Source of the DNA: Seleniivibrio sp.
GTDB lineage: Bacteria; Chrysiogenota; Deferribacteres; Deferribacterales; Geovibrionaceae
Assembly: GCF_021209385.1 (NCBI RefSeq)
Contig: NZ_JAJOIL010000027.1
Coordinates: 1-64,000, forward strand
Direction: 5' to 3'
DNA: 64,000 bases
Under the pieces are notes generated by a model, which ran no database searches, was not told the origin of the DNA, and saw only the letters and a list, made by a program, of their open reading frames with translations. This document shows, one piece after another, positions 1 through 8,497 of this stretch. Position numbers and translations under genes: made by a program. The stretch's first letter is position 1. Each line of letters begins with the position of its first letter.

Positions 1-138
1 GAGCAGTGCCTTCTTTCAGCGGCAGTGCAGAATATGAAGAAGATAGCCCTTGTGCTGTCATATTTGTTTATATATTTCAGAGAGATGCTTGAAATACCCG
101 TGATAAATGATGAAAATCAGCTTTCGGCTGCGATATAA
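1..138 (+). CDS. C-terminal end of a probable IS transposase (cut by window edge)
   Basis: An open frame enters from the left edge and stops at 136-138, giving 45 residues. It contains the stretch SAAVQNMKKIALVLS, which resembles the conserved end of DDE transposases of the IS5/IS1182 type, where an AxxQNxKK/R helix follows the catalytic glutamate. The catalytic residues would lie outside the window, so the family call is an inference from this short tail. No terminal inverted repeat is recognisable between the stop and the hairpin at 173-204. It could instead be any protein with a similar basic helix. Confidence 0.4.
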   Translation, partial: EQCLLSAAVQNMKKIALVLSYLFIYFREMLEIPVINDENQLSAAI

Positions 139-172
139 ACCGGAAAAAGAAATAACAAGATACAAAAACAAA

Positions 173-204
173 AAACGCCGCACTTCTCACGAAATACGGC
201 GTTT
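173..204 (-). terminator. Rho-independent terminator between convergent genes
   Basis: AAACGCCG at 173-180 pairs with CGGCGTTT at 197-204 around a 16-base loop. On the minus strand the stem is followed by a T-rich tract, so it should end the FUSC-family gene. An A/T-rich flank on the other side allows some termination of the plus-strand gene as well. Confidence 0.7.
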
Positions 205-225
205 GTCATCAGTCTGTGGCGGCTT

Positions 226-723
226 TTATGCCGCCTTTTTTAATGCCTTCATGGCAGGGCATTTATTATCTACAAAACTTACCAGAAGCGCCGCGCAGAT
301 ACCCAGCGAAACCTCCACGAATCTGTCGAACCCTATACGCCAAGCAACTTCGCTGTGGTGCATCAGAAGGATGATAGTAAACGTTACGCCGCCGAGCCTG
401 TATGCGCTCACTGTCAGCCTCATGGCATAACAGATCATACCCATTATAAATATCCCCAGACCGAAATTCAGCGTGTTGACCTCCGGAAAAACATAGTTGA
501 AGGCACCGGCAAAAAGCGCGCCTATCACAGTTCCAATAAGCCTCTGTTTGGAAGTGTCCCATGACTGACCAAGAGTTGACTGCATCACGATTATAGCGGA
601 TATAGGCGCCCAGTAGTATTCAGCAAGTCCAAGCAGTTTTGCCGACGAAAGCGACAGCATAGCCGCCGCCGCAGTCCAGAATGAGTGTCTCAGCCACATG
701 TTGTTCACTAAATTTCTAAGCAT
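226..723 (-). CDS. FUSC-family inner-membrane protein (short form)
   Basis: This 165-residue protein is almost entirely hydrophobic. After a short amphipathic N-terminus (residues 1-15) it has about four to five membrane segments. The stretch YYWAPISAIIVMQSTLGQSW, followed by RLIGTVIGALFAG, is typical of the FUSC/aromatic-acid exporter N-terminal module (YccS/DUF939 type). Full-length exporters of this kind are usually longer and carry a cytoplasmic domain, which is absent here. The start is supported by AAAGGTG six bases before the ATG. It is divergent from argH and ends at the hairpin at 173-204. Substrate unknown. Confidence 0.7.
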   Translation of the reverse strand: MLRNLVNNMWLRHSFWTAAAAMLSLSSAKLLGLAEYYWAPISAIIVMQSTLGQSWDTSKQRLIGTVIGALFAGAFNYVFPEVNTLNFGLGIFIMGMICYAMRLTVSAYRLGGVTFTIILLMHHSEVAWRIGFDRFVEVSLGICAALLVSFVDNKCPAMKALKKAA

Positions 724-861
724 TCTCTATCACCTTTTATGTAATAATCATCATAACCTATACGAAAAATTATTCAATGACCGATGCTTTTTAAGTTTTA
801 TCTGGATTAATTCCCGCAAATTACCTATATATGAAGCTGTATGTAAAAGGAGAGCGGTATT

Positions 862-2247
862 ATGTCTGAAAAGATGTGGTCAGGGCGCTTTACGCTGCCC
901 ACTGACAAGTTTGTGGAAGAATTCAACGCATCAATCCACTTTGACAAAAGATTTTATAAATACGACATCAAAGGAAGCCTTGCCCACGCGCGTATGCTCG
1001 GCAGACAGGGCATCATCTCCGAAACCGATGTTAAGGACATCGAAAGAGGTCTGGCGCAGGTTCTGGAAGAGATCGAATCAGGAAAGTTCCGGTTCCGCAC
1101 GGAAGATGAAGATATCCACATGGCTGTTGAAAAACGCCTGACAGAGATAATCGGCGACGCAGGAAAGAGACTGCACACTGGCAGAAGCAGAAACGATCAG
1201 GTCGCTGTTGATTTCCGTATGTATCTCAAAGCCGAGATTGAAGAGACCATGGCGCTCGTTAAGCACCTGCTTGACACCATCATAGCAAAGGCAGAGAAGA
1301 ACATCGACGTTTACATGCCGGGGTTCACCCACCTGCAAACCGCACAACCAATCCTTTTTGCGCAGTACATAATGGCATATTTCCAGATGCTAAAAAGGGA
1401 CTACGGCAGATTTGCCGACTGTCTGGAACGCATGGATTTTTCTCCTCTTGGTTCAGGCGCGCTTGCTGGAACGACTTTCCCCATAGACAGACACTTCACA
1501 GCGAACGAACTGGGCTTTAAAGCACCAACAGAAAACACTCTGGATTCCGTCAGCGACAGGGATTTCGCAATCGAATTTCTCTCCGCCTGTGCGATATGCC
1601 AGATGCACCTTTCCAGATTCTCCGAGGAACTGATAATCTATTCCACATCAGAATTCGCATTCATAGAGCTTTCAGACGACTTCTGCACCGGTTCCAGCAT
1701 AATGCCGCAGAAGAAAAACCCTGACATGCCTGAGCTTATCCGCGGAAAGACCGGAAGAGTTTACGGAAGTCTCATAAGCATGCTTACAACCATGAAAGGT
1801 CTGCCCCTTGCATACAACAAAGACATGCAGGAGGACAAGGAACCTGTATTTGATGCAGTTGACACCATAAAAGCATCCCTTAAGATATTTGCACCCATGG
1901 TGGAAAAGATGAAACTGCTCACTCCCAAAATGGAGAAGGCGGCAACCGCAGGATATTCCACCGCCACAGACTATGCAGACTACCTTGTACGCAAAGGCGT
2001 TCCGTTCAGGCAGTCACACCATATTGTCGGCTCCACCGTCGCATACGCAATTCAGAAGGGTGTGGACATCAGCGAGCTTAAAATTGATGAGTTCAAAAGA
2101 TTCTCTGATGTGATAGAATCAGACATATACGACGCAATCACTCTTCAGGCGTCGGTAAACGCAAGAAAAGCATACGGCGGCACCGCAAAATCCGCTGTTG
2201 AAACACAGATAAATAACGGGAAAAACTTTTTAAATGAAATACGCTAG
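862..2247 (+). CDS. argH: Argininosuccinate lyase
   Basis: Cleaves argininosuccinate to arginine and fumarate, the last step of arginine synthesis, in the cytoplasm. The 461-residue length is standard. The fumarase/aspartase superfamily signature [10 protein letters not shown] lies near residues 277-286 and includes the catalytic-loop serine. The N-terminal MWSGRF and the TGRSRNDQ region are also diagnostic. The start is set by AAGGAGAG upstream of ATG 862. Its last bases overlap the next gene (2234), so the lipoprotein is probably translated from the same message. No argG or other arginine gene is adjacent. Confidence 0.97.
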   Translation: MSEKMWSGRFTLPTDKFVEEFNASIHFDKRFYKYDIKGSLAHARMLGRQGIISETDVKDIERGLAQVLEEIESGKFRFRTEDEDIHMAVEKRLTEIIGDAGKRLHTGRSRNDQVAVDFRMYLKAEIEETMALVKHLLDTIIAKAEKNIDVYMPGFTHLQTAQPILFAQYIMAYFQMLKRDYGRFADCLERMDFSPLGSGALAGTTFPIDRHFTANELGFKAPTENTLDSVSDRDFAIEFLSACAICQMHLSRFSEELIIYSTSEFAFIELSDDFCTGSSIMPQKKNPDMPELIRGKTGRVYGSLISMLTTMKGLPLAYNKDMQEDKEPVFDAVDTIKASLKIFAPMVEKMKLLTPKMEKAATAGYSTATDYADYLVRKGVPFRQSHHIVGSTVAYAIQKGVDISELKIDEFKRFSDVIESDIYDAITLQASVNARKAYGGTAKSAVETQINNGKNFLNEIR

Positions 2248-3109
2248 TCTTATTTTAGCACTTTTTTTGGTACTCGCCGGATGCGGAAAGAAAACCAATC
2301 CGGTTCCTAAATCTGCCCTTGCAGACATGACACCGCCCACATCTGTTTTTGTTTCAGTTGATGACGCTGGTGTTAAAATAGATAATCAGGAATCTGATCA
2401 GCTCTTTATTGAAAAAGGTGTTTCAGCTGACGACGAGTGTTCCGTTTTTAACCCTTTAAAAACAGTTGATCCGAAATCTGTCTTCATTGATGAAGACGTT
2501 CAACCGGGATATAAATACTTTTACAGGCTCCGCAAAAGGTCTGTGAAATACGGCGTACTTTCAGAACCTTACATGGCAAAAGTAGTCTATGCGAAACCGA
2601 TGAAGGTTCAGAACGCAAAATATACGAAAGAGGGCGGAGTGTACCGCGTATCCATCGAAACCGATGATAAGTTCACCCGTTTCGACGTTTATTCCGGCGG
2701 AAAAACTATCGCACAGACCGGAGGAAAAACAATAACTTTTCCCGAAACTTCTGTGGTTGATAATAAATTCTATCTGATACTGTCCGACTACGACGGTAAC
2801 AGAGGAACCCCGTATACAGTTGAAATACCTGTGCAGAAGGTGCTTAATCCGCCTCTGCCAGTTGCAACAATTTCCGTGCTGAACATAGGAGCCGACTCCC
2901 GCATCGTGTGGAGTGATTCCGAAGGCGCGGACACATACAACGTGAAAGCGTGTGAAAATGTTTCATGTGAAACGTTTTCTACTCAAAACACATCAGTGGT
3001 CTACCCAAAGACAATTAAAAGCTGTCTGGACATAACAGTTACCGCCGTGAATGCAGACGGCGAGTCCGCACCGACAAAGATACGCTACTGCAAACCGGAA
3101 GAGGAATAA
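2234..3109 (+). CDS. Lipoprotein with probable fibronectin-III-like domains
   Basis: A 291-residue protein with a lipoprotein signal peptide: a hydrophobic stretch, then LAGC with the lipidated cysteine at residue 17, followed by [10 protein letters not shown]. The rest is beta-rich, with alternating aromatic residues ([35 protein letters not shown]) that suggest two Ig/FN3-like repeats. Small lipoproteins starting GCGxKxxP follow argH in many bacteria. This one is much longer than the LptM/YifL type, so the functional link is only suggestive. It overlaps argH by 14 bases and ends one base into der. A parS-like sequence lies inside it at 2959. Confidence 0.65.
   Translation: MKYASLILALFLVLAGCGKKTNPVPKSALADMTPPTSVFVSVDDAGVKIDNQESDQLFIEKGVSADDECSVFNPLKTVDPKSVFIDEDVQPGYKYFYRLRKRSVKYGVLSEPYMAKVVYAKPMKVQNAKYTKEGGVYRVSIETDDKFTRFDVYSGGKTIAQTGGKTITFPETSVVDNKFYLILSDYDGNRGTPYTVEIPVQKVLNPPLPVATISVLNIGADSRIVWSDSEGADTYNVKACENVSCETFSTQNTSVVYPKTIKSCLDITVTAVNADGESAPTKIRYCKPEEE
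2959..2974. promoter_or_regulatory. Weak parS-like palindrome inside the lipoprotein gene
   Basis: TGTTTCATGTGAAACG differs from the ParB-site consensus TGTTTCACGTGAAACA at one central base and the last base. It lies in coding sequence (Asn-Val-Ser-Cys-Glu-Thr), so chance is quite possible. It is listed because two better matches occur in this window (18082, 29571). Confidence 0.25.
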
Positions 3110-4449
3110 TGTTTACCATAGGAATCATAGGACGCCCGAACGTGGGCAAATCCACACTGTTTAACAGACTGGCTGGAAAAAAAATTGCAATCGTTGACGA
3201 TATGCCCGGCGTTACCCGCGACAGAATAGAATTCGTTGCCGACTGGGACGGATACAGGTTCACAATTGTGGACACAGCCGGATTCGACCTTAAAGAAGAA
3301 CTGCTGAAAAAAGAGATGCAGGCCCAGTTCATGCACAACCTGAACGAAGCCGACTTCTTTATCCTTATGACAGACGGAGTTGAAGGCGTACATCCCCTTG
3401 ACGAAATTGTCATAGATCTGCTCCGCCAGACAGGCAAACCATATCAGGTTGTTGTCAACAAAGTGGACAGCGACTCGAAAGAAGTGCTTACATACGATTT
3501 TTTCCGCCTTGGCGTGGAAGAAATAATCGGAATAAGCGCTTCACACGGGCGTAATGTTGACATACTGCTTGATAAAATAGTCGAGCAGATACCGGAAGAC
3601 CATGACAAAACCGACCCATACGAAGGCAGAATAAAGCTTATCGTGACAGGAAGACCCAACGTCGGTAAATCAAGCATGATAAACAAATGGCTGGGACAGG
3701 ACAGACTTATCGTCACACCCATACCCGGTACAACCCGCGACGCGGTTGACACCTTCTTCGAGTACGACGGACAGAAATATGTCCTTATCGACACTGCGGG
3801 AATCCGTAAAAAGAAGATAATGTTCAAAGACAAGATAGAAAAATACGGCTACCACCGCTGGGAAGACGCAGTTGAGCGCGCAGATATAGCCGTGTGCATT
3901 ATAGACGCAAACGAAGGACTGACCGACAGAGACGTTAAAGTTATAGCGGACAACTGGGAAGCGGGCAGACCAGTTATCCTTGTTGCGAACAAATGGGATC
4001 TTATTGAAAACAAAGACGAACGGGCAAAGGAATTCCTTAAAGATATAGACCATCACCTTCAGTTTCTGAATAAACCTTCGCTGATATACACTTCAACACT
4101 GACAAGCAAGAATATTTTTAAGGTGTTCGATGCGGCGAAAGAACTTTATAAGGAATACAGCAAGCGTATCTCCACCCACAAGCTTCAGGAGGTACTGGAA
4201 GAAGCCGTACAACGCCACCAGCCGCCCGTTACCCGCAACAGAAGGGTGAAGTTCTATTTCATCACACAGGTCTCCACCTGTCCTCCTGAATTCGTGGTAT
4301 TCGTTAACTATCCGGATGCGGTGCATTTTTCATACCAGCGATTCATAGTAAATATCATCCGCGCCCACCACAGTTTCGACGGTGTGCCTATTAAGATACA
4401 CTTCCGCCAGCGCGGCGAATCAAAAAACACTCCAATACCTGAATATTAA
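3109..4449 (+). CDS. der: Ribosome-assembly GTPase Der (EngA)
   Basis: An essential GTPase for late 50S subunit assembly. It has 446 residues and the diagnostic pair of GTPase domains: the first P-loop GRPNVGKST is at residues 8-16 and the second GRPNVGKSS near 181-189, each followed by a DTAG switch-II motif and an NKxD specificity motif (NKVD, NKWD). A C-terminal KH-like domain (about 350-446) includes the family-typical RVKFYFITQ. The start codon shares one base with the preceding lipoprotein stop. Transcription probably ends in the terminator/repeat structure at 4453-4630. Confidence 0.97.
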   Translation: MFTIGIIGRPNVGKSTLFNRLAGKKIAIVDDMPGVTRDRIEFVADWDGYRFTIVDTAGFDLKEELLKKEMQAQFMHNLNEADFFILMTDGVEGVHPLDEIVIDLLRQTGKPYQVVVNKVDSDSKEVLTYDFFRLGVEEIIGISASHGRNVDILLDKIVEQIPEDHDKTDPYEGRIKLIVTGRPNVGKSSMINKWLGQDRLIVTPIPGTTRDAVDTFFEYDGQKYVLIDTAGIRKKKIMFKDKIEKYGYHRWEDAVERADIAVCIIDANEGLTDRDVKVIADNWEAGRPVILVANKWDLIENKDERAKEFLKDIDHHLQFLNKPSLIYTSTLTSKNIFKVFDAAKELYKEYSKRISTHKLQEVLEEAVQRHQPPVTRNRRVKFYFITQVSTCPPEFVVFVNYPDAVHFSYQRFIVNIIRAHHSFDGVPIKIHFRQRGESKNTPIPEY

Positions 4450-4452
4450 AAA

Positions 4453-4624
4453 AGGGCAGCTACGGCTGCCCTCTGTCAGATGATAAAGACATATAAATAC
4501 GAGATCGCGTCGTCATTTCATTCCTCGCGAAGACAAAACCCGTCTCTGCGAGGAGCACCAGCAACGAAGCAGTCTAATGGTTTTAATAGTTTGTCAACAA
4601 CCTTAGGGCAGCTACGGCTGCCCT
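4453..4624. repeat. Hairpin repeat element (copy A) flanked by a duplicated terminator hairpin
   Basis: A ~132 bp element (4473-4604) lies between two identical 20 bp copies (4453-4472 and 4605-4624) of a hairpin with stem AGGGCAGC/GCTGCCCT. Its core contains a strong internal hairpin: CCTCGCGAAGAC (4523-4534) pairs at 11 of 12 positions with GTCTCTGCGAGG (4542-4553), and is followed by ACGAAGCAGTCTAATGG. A near-identical copy is at 7002-7140, between two copies of a different terminator. The GCGAGGAG...GACGAAGCA style resembles dispersed non-coding repeats known from many bacterial genomes. No ORF of note lies inside. Confidence 0.85.
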
Positions 4625-4632
4625 AACTTTTT
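4605..4632 (+). terminator. Terminator of der (right copy, with T tract)
   Basis: The stem AGGGCAGC/GCTGCCCT (loop TACG) is followed on the plus strand by AACTTTTTTC. The identical left copy (4453-4472) lacks this T tract but has an A tract before it, so it works on the minus strand. It would end the lipoprotein gene read from the right. Plus-strand der transcripts would therefore run through the repeat and stop here. Confidence 0.7.
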
Positions 4633-5453
4633 CAGATAAACAGTCCGATGCTCATCAGTATATACCCCAGATAGGTCCCCTTTTCGGCTCCCTCCTCATA
4701 CTCCATATACATGTATCCTGCGGGTGTTCCGCCGAAACTGCCGGCGATGTCTATCTGAGCCAGCTTCCCGTTCTCATCATACGAATACGACCTGTATTCG
4801 TCCTTGGTTCCGTCGCCATCCTCATCAATAATGACGTCGGTTACGTTACTGTCAGCATCATAGGAATAATCAGCAGCATAGTCTATAGCCGGCACAGATA
4901 TGTAATCTTCGTTAAGCTCATAATGGTATGGTTTTCCTGCAGTAAAATATGTGAACAGAGAATAGTCGTCCACAATGCCGTCATTGTCATTGTCGATGTC
5001 GGCTCTGGTTATGTCACCGTCGCTGTTCGTTGTGTAATACTCGGCGTAGTTAAAGGTTCCGTTTGAAGTATAGTCCGATTTCATGGATACAATTGCGTTA
5101 GACCCGTCATAGACCAGTTCCACAGTTTTTACAGTACCCGTGTTTTTGGTTATCGTAATGCCTGTTATGTTCTTTGCCGCATCCCGCGAGAACACATAGG
5201 TATATATTACCTCACCGTTAGAGCAGATTGCAGAACTTTTCGGCGTCCCGTCATCGCAGTTTTCCATTGTTGCCGATCACAGATAAGACTCACTGTCGTA
5301 TTCCAGAGTATAAACTTGGTCTGCTTTGTTGTCAGCATTATCATCAATGATGATTTTTTTGAGCCTCGTTTCACTGCTGCTTCCGGAATCGCCTCCGCAT
5401 GCGGACAGCAGTAATGCCGCGGCTATAATAGCCGGATAAGTTAATTTTCTCAT
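4632..5453 (-). pseudogene. Lipoprotein gene interrupted by one in-frame TGA
   Basis: One reading frame runs from ATG 5453 to the stop at 4632, broken only by TGA at 5279-5277. The first 58 residues have a lipoprotein signal peptide with lipobox LSAC and then GGDSGSSSE. After the TGA the same frame continues for 214 residues. It is rich in D, N, Y and S, with repeated DxDxDG-like strings (DNDNDGIVDD, DEDGDGTKDE) and YD-type repeats similar to calcium-binding or RHS-like beta repeats. The downstream ATG (5267) has no ribosome-binding site, so independent translation is unlikely. AGAGGTG supports the 5453 start. Either a nonsense mutation (or sequencing error) or read-through/selenocysteine would explain it; I favour mutation. 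Confidence 0.65.
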
Positions 5454-5489
5454 GATGCACACCTCTTATAAAAAGTTCACCTATGAACT

Positions 5490-5498
5490 ATTATAACA
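5490..5498 (-). promoter_or_regulatory. Extended -10 promoter for the interrupted lipoprotein gene
   Basis: Read on the minus strand, TGTTATAAT is an extended -10 (TGnTATAAT) about 37 bases upstream of the ATG at 5453. No good -35 is visible, which fits extended -10 promoters. Confidence 0.4.
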
Positions 5499-5663
5499 TG
5501 CATTATGAGCAAATGCCTCTTTTTGGATGTGAAAAACCACATTTTGCAGATTATTCTGGAAATATTGCGCCAGTTGTAATATAAGTCAAAACCTATACCC
5601 TCGTTTTTGCGTCGCAACAAAAAAGAGGCAGGCGTAAGCCAAATACTTATTAAAAGGTGTTAT

Positions 5664-6974
5664 ATGCGTTATGACCTGGCCAAAAGCGGAAACGGCCTGA
5701 CCTATGAGATCCGCAATATTGTCAATGTTGCTAAGGTTCTGGAGCAGCACGGCGTCGAGATCTGTTACGAGAATATCGGCGACCCGGTTGCAAAGGGCGA
5801 GATCATCCCCGACTGGATGAAAGATACCATCGCTGATCTTGTCAGAAACAACAACATGACCTTTGCCTACTGCCCCACAAAAGGCGATTACGACGTTCGC
5901 GAATTTCTCGCGGAACGCACAAACGCCAGAGGCGGAGTGCAGATTACAAAAGACGACATCATTTTTTTCAACGGACTTGGCGACGCAATAGCACGAGCGT
6001 ATAGCTCAATCAGGGTAGATGCAAGGGTAATGCTGCCTGAGCCTACTTACTCAACACACCTTCTGGCGGAAGTTCTCCACGCATCATTTCCGCCCAACAC
6101 ATACAGAATGAACCCTTATAACAACTGGGCTCCCGATCTCAATGAGCTTGAGAAAAAAGTTGAAAGCCACAAATCAATTGTGGGTATTCTGGTCATTAAT
6201 CCCGACAACCCCACAGGTTATGTCCATACCGAAGATGACCTGCGCAGAATCGTCAATATGGCGAAAGAACACGACCTGATGCTCATCTTTGACGAAATAT
6301 ACCTTAACATGGTCTATAACGGTAAGAAGACCATAGCCCTTTCCGACATAATCGGAGACGTTCCTGGTATCGCTATGAAGGGAATATCCAAAGAGTTCCC
6401 CTGGCCGGGCGCACGCTGCGGCTGGATGGAAGTTTATAACGCAGACAAGGACGAAGCCTTCAAACGCTTCACAAATGCCATACTGAACCAGAAAATGGCT
6501 GAGGTCTGCTCAACGACTCTGCCTCAGATGTCAATTCCCCACATAATGACACACCCCATGTACACAACGTACCTGAACGAAAGGCTCAAACATTATGAAA
6601 AACTGTCCAACATCGCTTACAACATGCTGAAAGACTGCCCCTATGTGGTTGTAAACCGCTCAAACGGCGCTTTCTACATGTCAGTAGTGTTCAACGAAGC
6701 GGTTCTGAACAAAAACCAGAAGCTGAACATCGAAATTAAAGAGGTACGCGATATCGTTGATAAGATGTGTGAGGACAAAATGAGCCACGATAAGCGTTTC
6801 GTTTATTATCTGCTTGGCGCAACAGGCATATGTGTGGTTCCGCTTACATCGTTCTTTACATCAATCCCCGGATTCCGTATGACTCTGCTTGAAAAAAATG
6901 TTGAAAAATTTGAGCAGACTGTAACCACCATCAAAGAAAAGATAGTGGAATACGTTGAATCAGGAAGCTGTTAA
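5664..6974 (+). CDS. PLP-dependent aminotransferase, class I/II
   Basis: A fold-type I aminotransferase, 436 residues from ATG 5664. This start is preferred over an upstream ATG (5607) because AAAGGTG lies five bases before it and the 19 extra residues look non-conserved. The PLP-binding lysine is probably Lys243 in GISKEFPWPGARCGW. Other family marks are NPDNPTGYV, DEIYLNMVY and a C-terminal PGFRMTLL arginine motif for the substrate carboxylate. The substrate is probably an amino acid such as aspartate or alanine, but cannot be fixed from the sequence. The gene stands alone and ends at the terminator/repeat structure at 6982-7166. Confidence 0.85.
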   Translation: MRYDLAKSGNGLTYEIRNIVNVAKVLEQHGVEICYENIGDPVAKGEIIPDWMKDTIADLVRNNNMTFAYCPTKGDYDVREFLAERTNARGGVQITKDDIIFFNGLGDAIARAYSSIRVDARVMLPEPTYSTHLLAEVLHASFPPNTYRMNPYNNWAPDLNELEKKVESHKSIVGILVINPDNPTGYVHTEDDLRRIVNMAKEHDLMLIFDEIYLNMVYNGKKTIALSDIIGDVPGIAMKGISKEFPWPGARCGWMEVYNADKDEAFKRFTNAILNQKMAEVCSTTLPQMSIPHIMTHPMYTTYLNERLKHYEKLSNIAYNMLKDCPYVVVNRSNGAFYMSVVFNEAVLNKNQKLNIEIKEVRDIVDKMCEDKMSHDKRFVYYLLGATGICVVPLTSFFTSIPGFRMTLLEKNVEKFEQTVTTIKEKIVEYVESGSC

Positions 6975-6981
6975 ACAAATA

Positions 6982-7160
6982 AGGGAGCTGAAAGGCTCCC
7001 TTAAACTGATGTAAAGCATATAAATACGAGATCGCGTCGTCATTTCATTCCTCGCGAAGACGAAACCCGTCTCTGCGAGGAACACTAGCGACGAAGCAGT
7101 CTAATGGTTTTGTATGAATCTGTAGTTTGTCAACAACCTGAGGGAGCTGAAAGGCTCCCT
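6982..7160. repeat. Hairpin repeat element (copy B) flanked by a duplicated terminator hairpin
   Basis: This is the second copy of the element at 4473-4604. Its hairpin arms are CCTCGCGAAGAC (7050-7061) and GTCTCTGCGAGG (7069-7080), and the right end GTTTGTCAACAACCT is the same. The flanking hairpin here is AGGGAGC/GCTCCCT with loop TGAAAG, a different sequence from copy A, and it again occurs twice (6982-7001 and 7141-7160). Copy B carries about ten extra bases after AATGGTTTT. It also lies between convergent genes. Confidence 0.85.
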
Positions 7161-7166
7161 TTTTTA
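7141..7166 (+). terminator. Terminator of the aminotransferase gene (right copy, with T tract)
   Basis: The stem AGGGAGC/GCTCCCT is followed directly by TTTTTT on the plus strand. The left copy at 6982-7001 has the same stem and loop but is followed by TAAACTG, so it should terminate poorly in this direction. The GGDEF gene on the other strand stops at 7164, inside this T tract. Confidence 0.7.
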
Positions 7167-8429
7167 TTCAGATACAGTATTTCTGCCTTTTGCCTTAGCC
7201 CTGAACAGGGCGCTGTCAGCTGCCTTTAAAAACTCTTCCGCATCCTCACCGCTGAACTGCACCACACCGAAACTGCAAGTGGCCTCGCCGATATTCGCAA
7301 ACTCATGACCTGATATACCGAGTCTGAGTTTCTCGGCAAGTTTCATAGCGCCCTCAAGTCCCACCTCAGGCGTGAGTATGAGAAATTCCTCTCCGCCGTA
7401 TCTGGCAAATACGTCAGTCGTTCTGACATTTGCACCAACAAGGGCGGCAAGCTCCTTTAAAAGCCCGTCGCACGCCTGCTGACCGTATTTTTCATTCATA
7501 TCGCAGAATTTATCTATGTCGAACATTATCATAGCCAGGCTGCCTTCGTATCGGCGGCTTCTGGTTATCTCTCTGTTGAGTTCATCCAAAAATTTCTGTC
7601 TGTTGTATATATCCGTAAGCGGATCCTTCATCGCAAGGTTATGGAAGAACCGTTTCTGGGATTCCATCACCGTTATGTCTATAAAGGAGATAGCAAACCC
7701 GTCCTCTTCCTCTATCCTCGTGACTCTGGCAATATAGGTCTTAGCATCACTTTTAAGCATATCGCCGCGGATAAGGCTCACGATGGTCTCATATCCGTCA
7801 AGTCCCTGAACTCTTTTAAGCCACATAGGGAAGGGGACTGCCATATCGTTTCTGCGATTTTCCACAACTTCAACATTTGCCATGCCATCTGTGCAGACAG
7901 CAGAGCTTATCCCGAAAAATTCGAGGAGTGATGCGTTCATGTATGTGACAGTTTCACCAAACCCAGCCATGTACATCTCTCTGGATGTGTCCAGTATCCG
8001 TGTCAGAAGATTTCTGCTACGCTGTGCTGCTCTTTGCCTGTTTATCTTTTCCGCAGCAAGTGCTATATTCTTTTTCAAATTACGAAGGTTTACAGGTTTC
8101 AGAAGGTAACATTCAACATTAGCGTTAAGCGCTCCGAGAAGCAGTTTTTCATCCTTATGTCCGCTTATAATCATTACAGGAGTGTCCGGACTGATCTCTC
8201 TGATACGTCCGGCGAGTTCCAGACCATCGGAAAACGGGAGCATTGCCTCAGTTATCACAAGATCCGGACGGAATTTCATGAAATGTTCTATCGCCTCTTC
8301 GGCAGTAGGCATAATTGTAAGACTTTTAAGGGAATTTTCAAATGTGAACCTTAACGCTTCTGCGGTATCAGCATTGTCATCAACATAAAGCACTGTCAAT
8401 TCGCGTAAAAGATGTGATTTGAGATGCAT
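7164..8429 (-). CDS. Receiver-GGDEF diguanylate cyclase with a Glu at the phosphorylation site
   Basis: Makes cyclic di-GMP from two GTP. The 421 residues hold a receiver domain (about 10-122), a PAS-like linker (about 140-255) and a GGDEF domain (about 265-420). The active-site motif is GGEEF at 345-349, and an inhibitory-site RxxD (RTTD) is at 336-339, so product inhibition is expected. In the receiver the acidic pair (Asp17, Asp18) and the conserved lysine (Lys111) are present. The phospho-accepting aspartate, however, is replaced by glutamate (Glu61 in LVITEAMLP). The start is supported by AGAGGT seven bases before the ATG. It is downstream of, and probably functionally linked to, the hybrid kinase gene. 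Confidence 0.9.
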   Translation of the reverse strand: MHLKSHLLRELTVLYVDDNADTAEALRFTFENSLKSLTIMPTAEEAIEHFMKFRPDLVITEAMLPFSDGLELAGRIREISPDTPVMIISGHKDEKLLLGALNANVECYLLKPVNLRNLKKNIALAAEKINRQRAAQRSRNLLTRILDTSREMYMAGFGETVTYMNASLLEFFGISSAVCTDGMANVEVVENRRNDMAVPFPMWLKRVQGLDGYETIVSLIRGDMLKSDAKTYIARVTRIEEEDGFAISFIDITVMESQKRFFHNLAMKDPLTDIYNRQKFLDELNREITRSRRYEGSLAMIMFDIDKFCDMNEKYGQQACDGLLKELAALVGANVRTTDVFARYGGEEFLILTPEVGLEGAMKLAEKLRLGISGHEFANIGEATCSFGVVQFSGEDAEEFLKAADSALFRAKAKGRNTVSE

Positions 8430-8497
8430 TTCCGGACCTCTGGAGGCTCATTAAAAATAAAGTATACCACTAATTACACAGTTGGCAAATTTATTTG

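Noticed and set aside
698-1141. 147-codon plus-strand frame overlapping argH
   Set aside because: It is another frame of argH and its leader, with no domain and poor start context.
5607-5663. Longer N-terminus for the aminotransferase
   Set aside because: The ATG at 5607 has no ribosome-binding site, while AAAGGTG fits the ATG at 5664, where family-like sequence begins.
4452-7166. CRISPR array from the repeated sequences
   Set aside because: Only two copies 2.5 kb apart, each about 130 bp, and no regular spacers.
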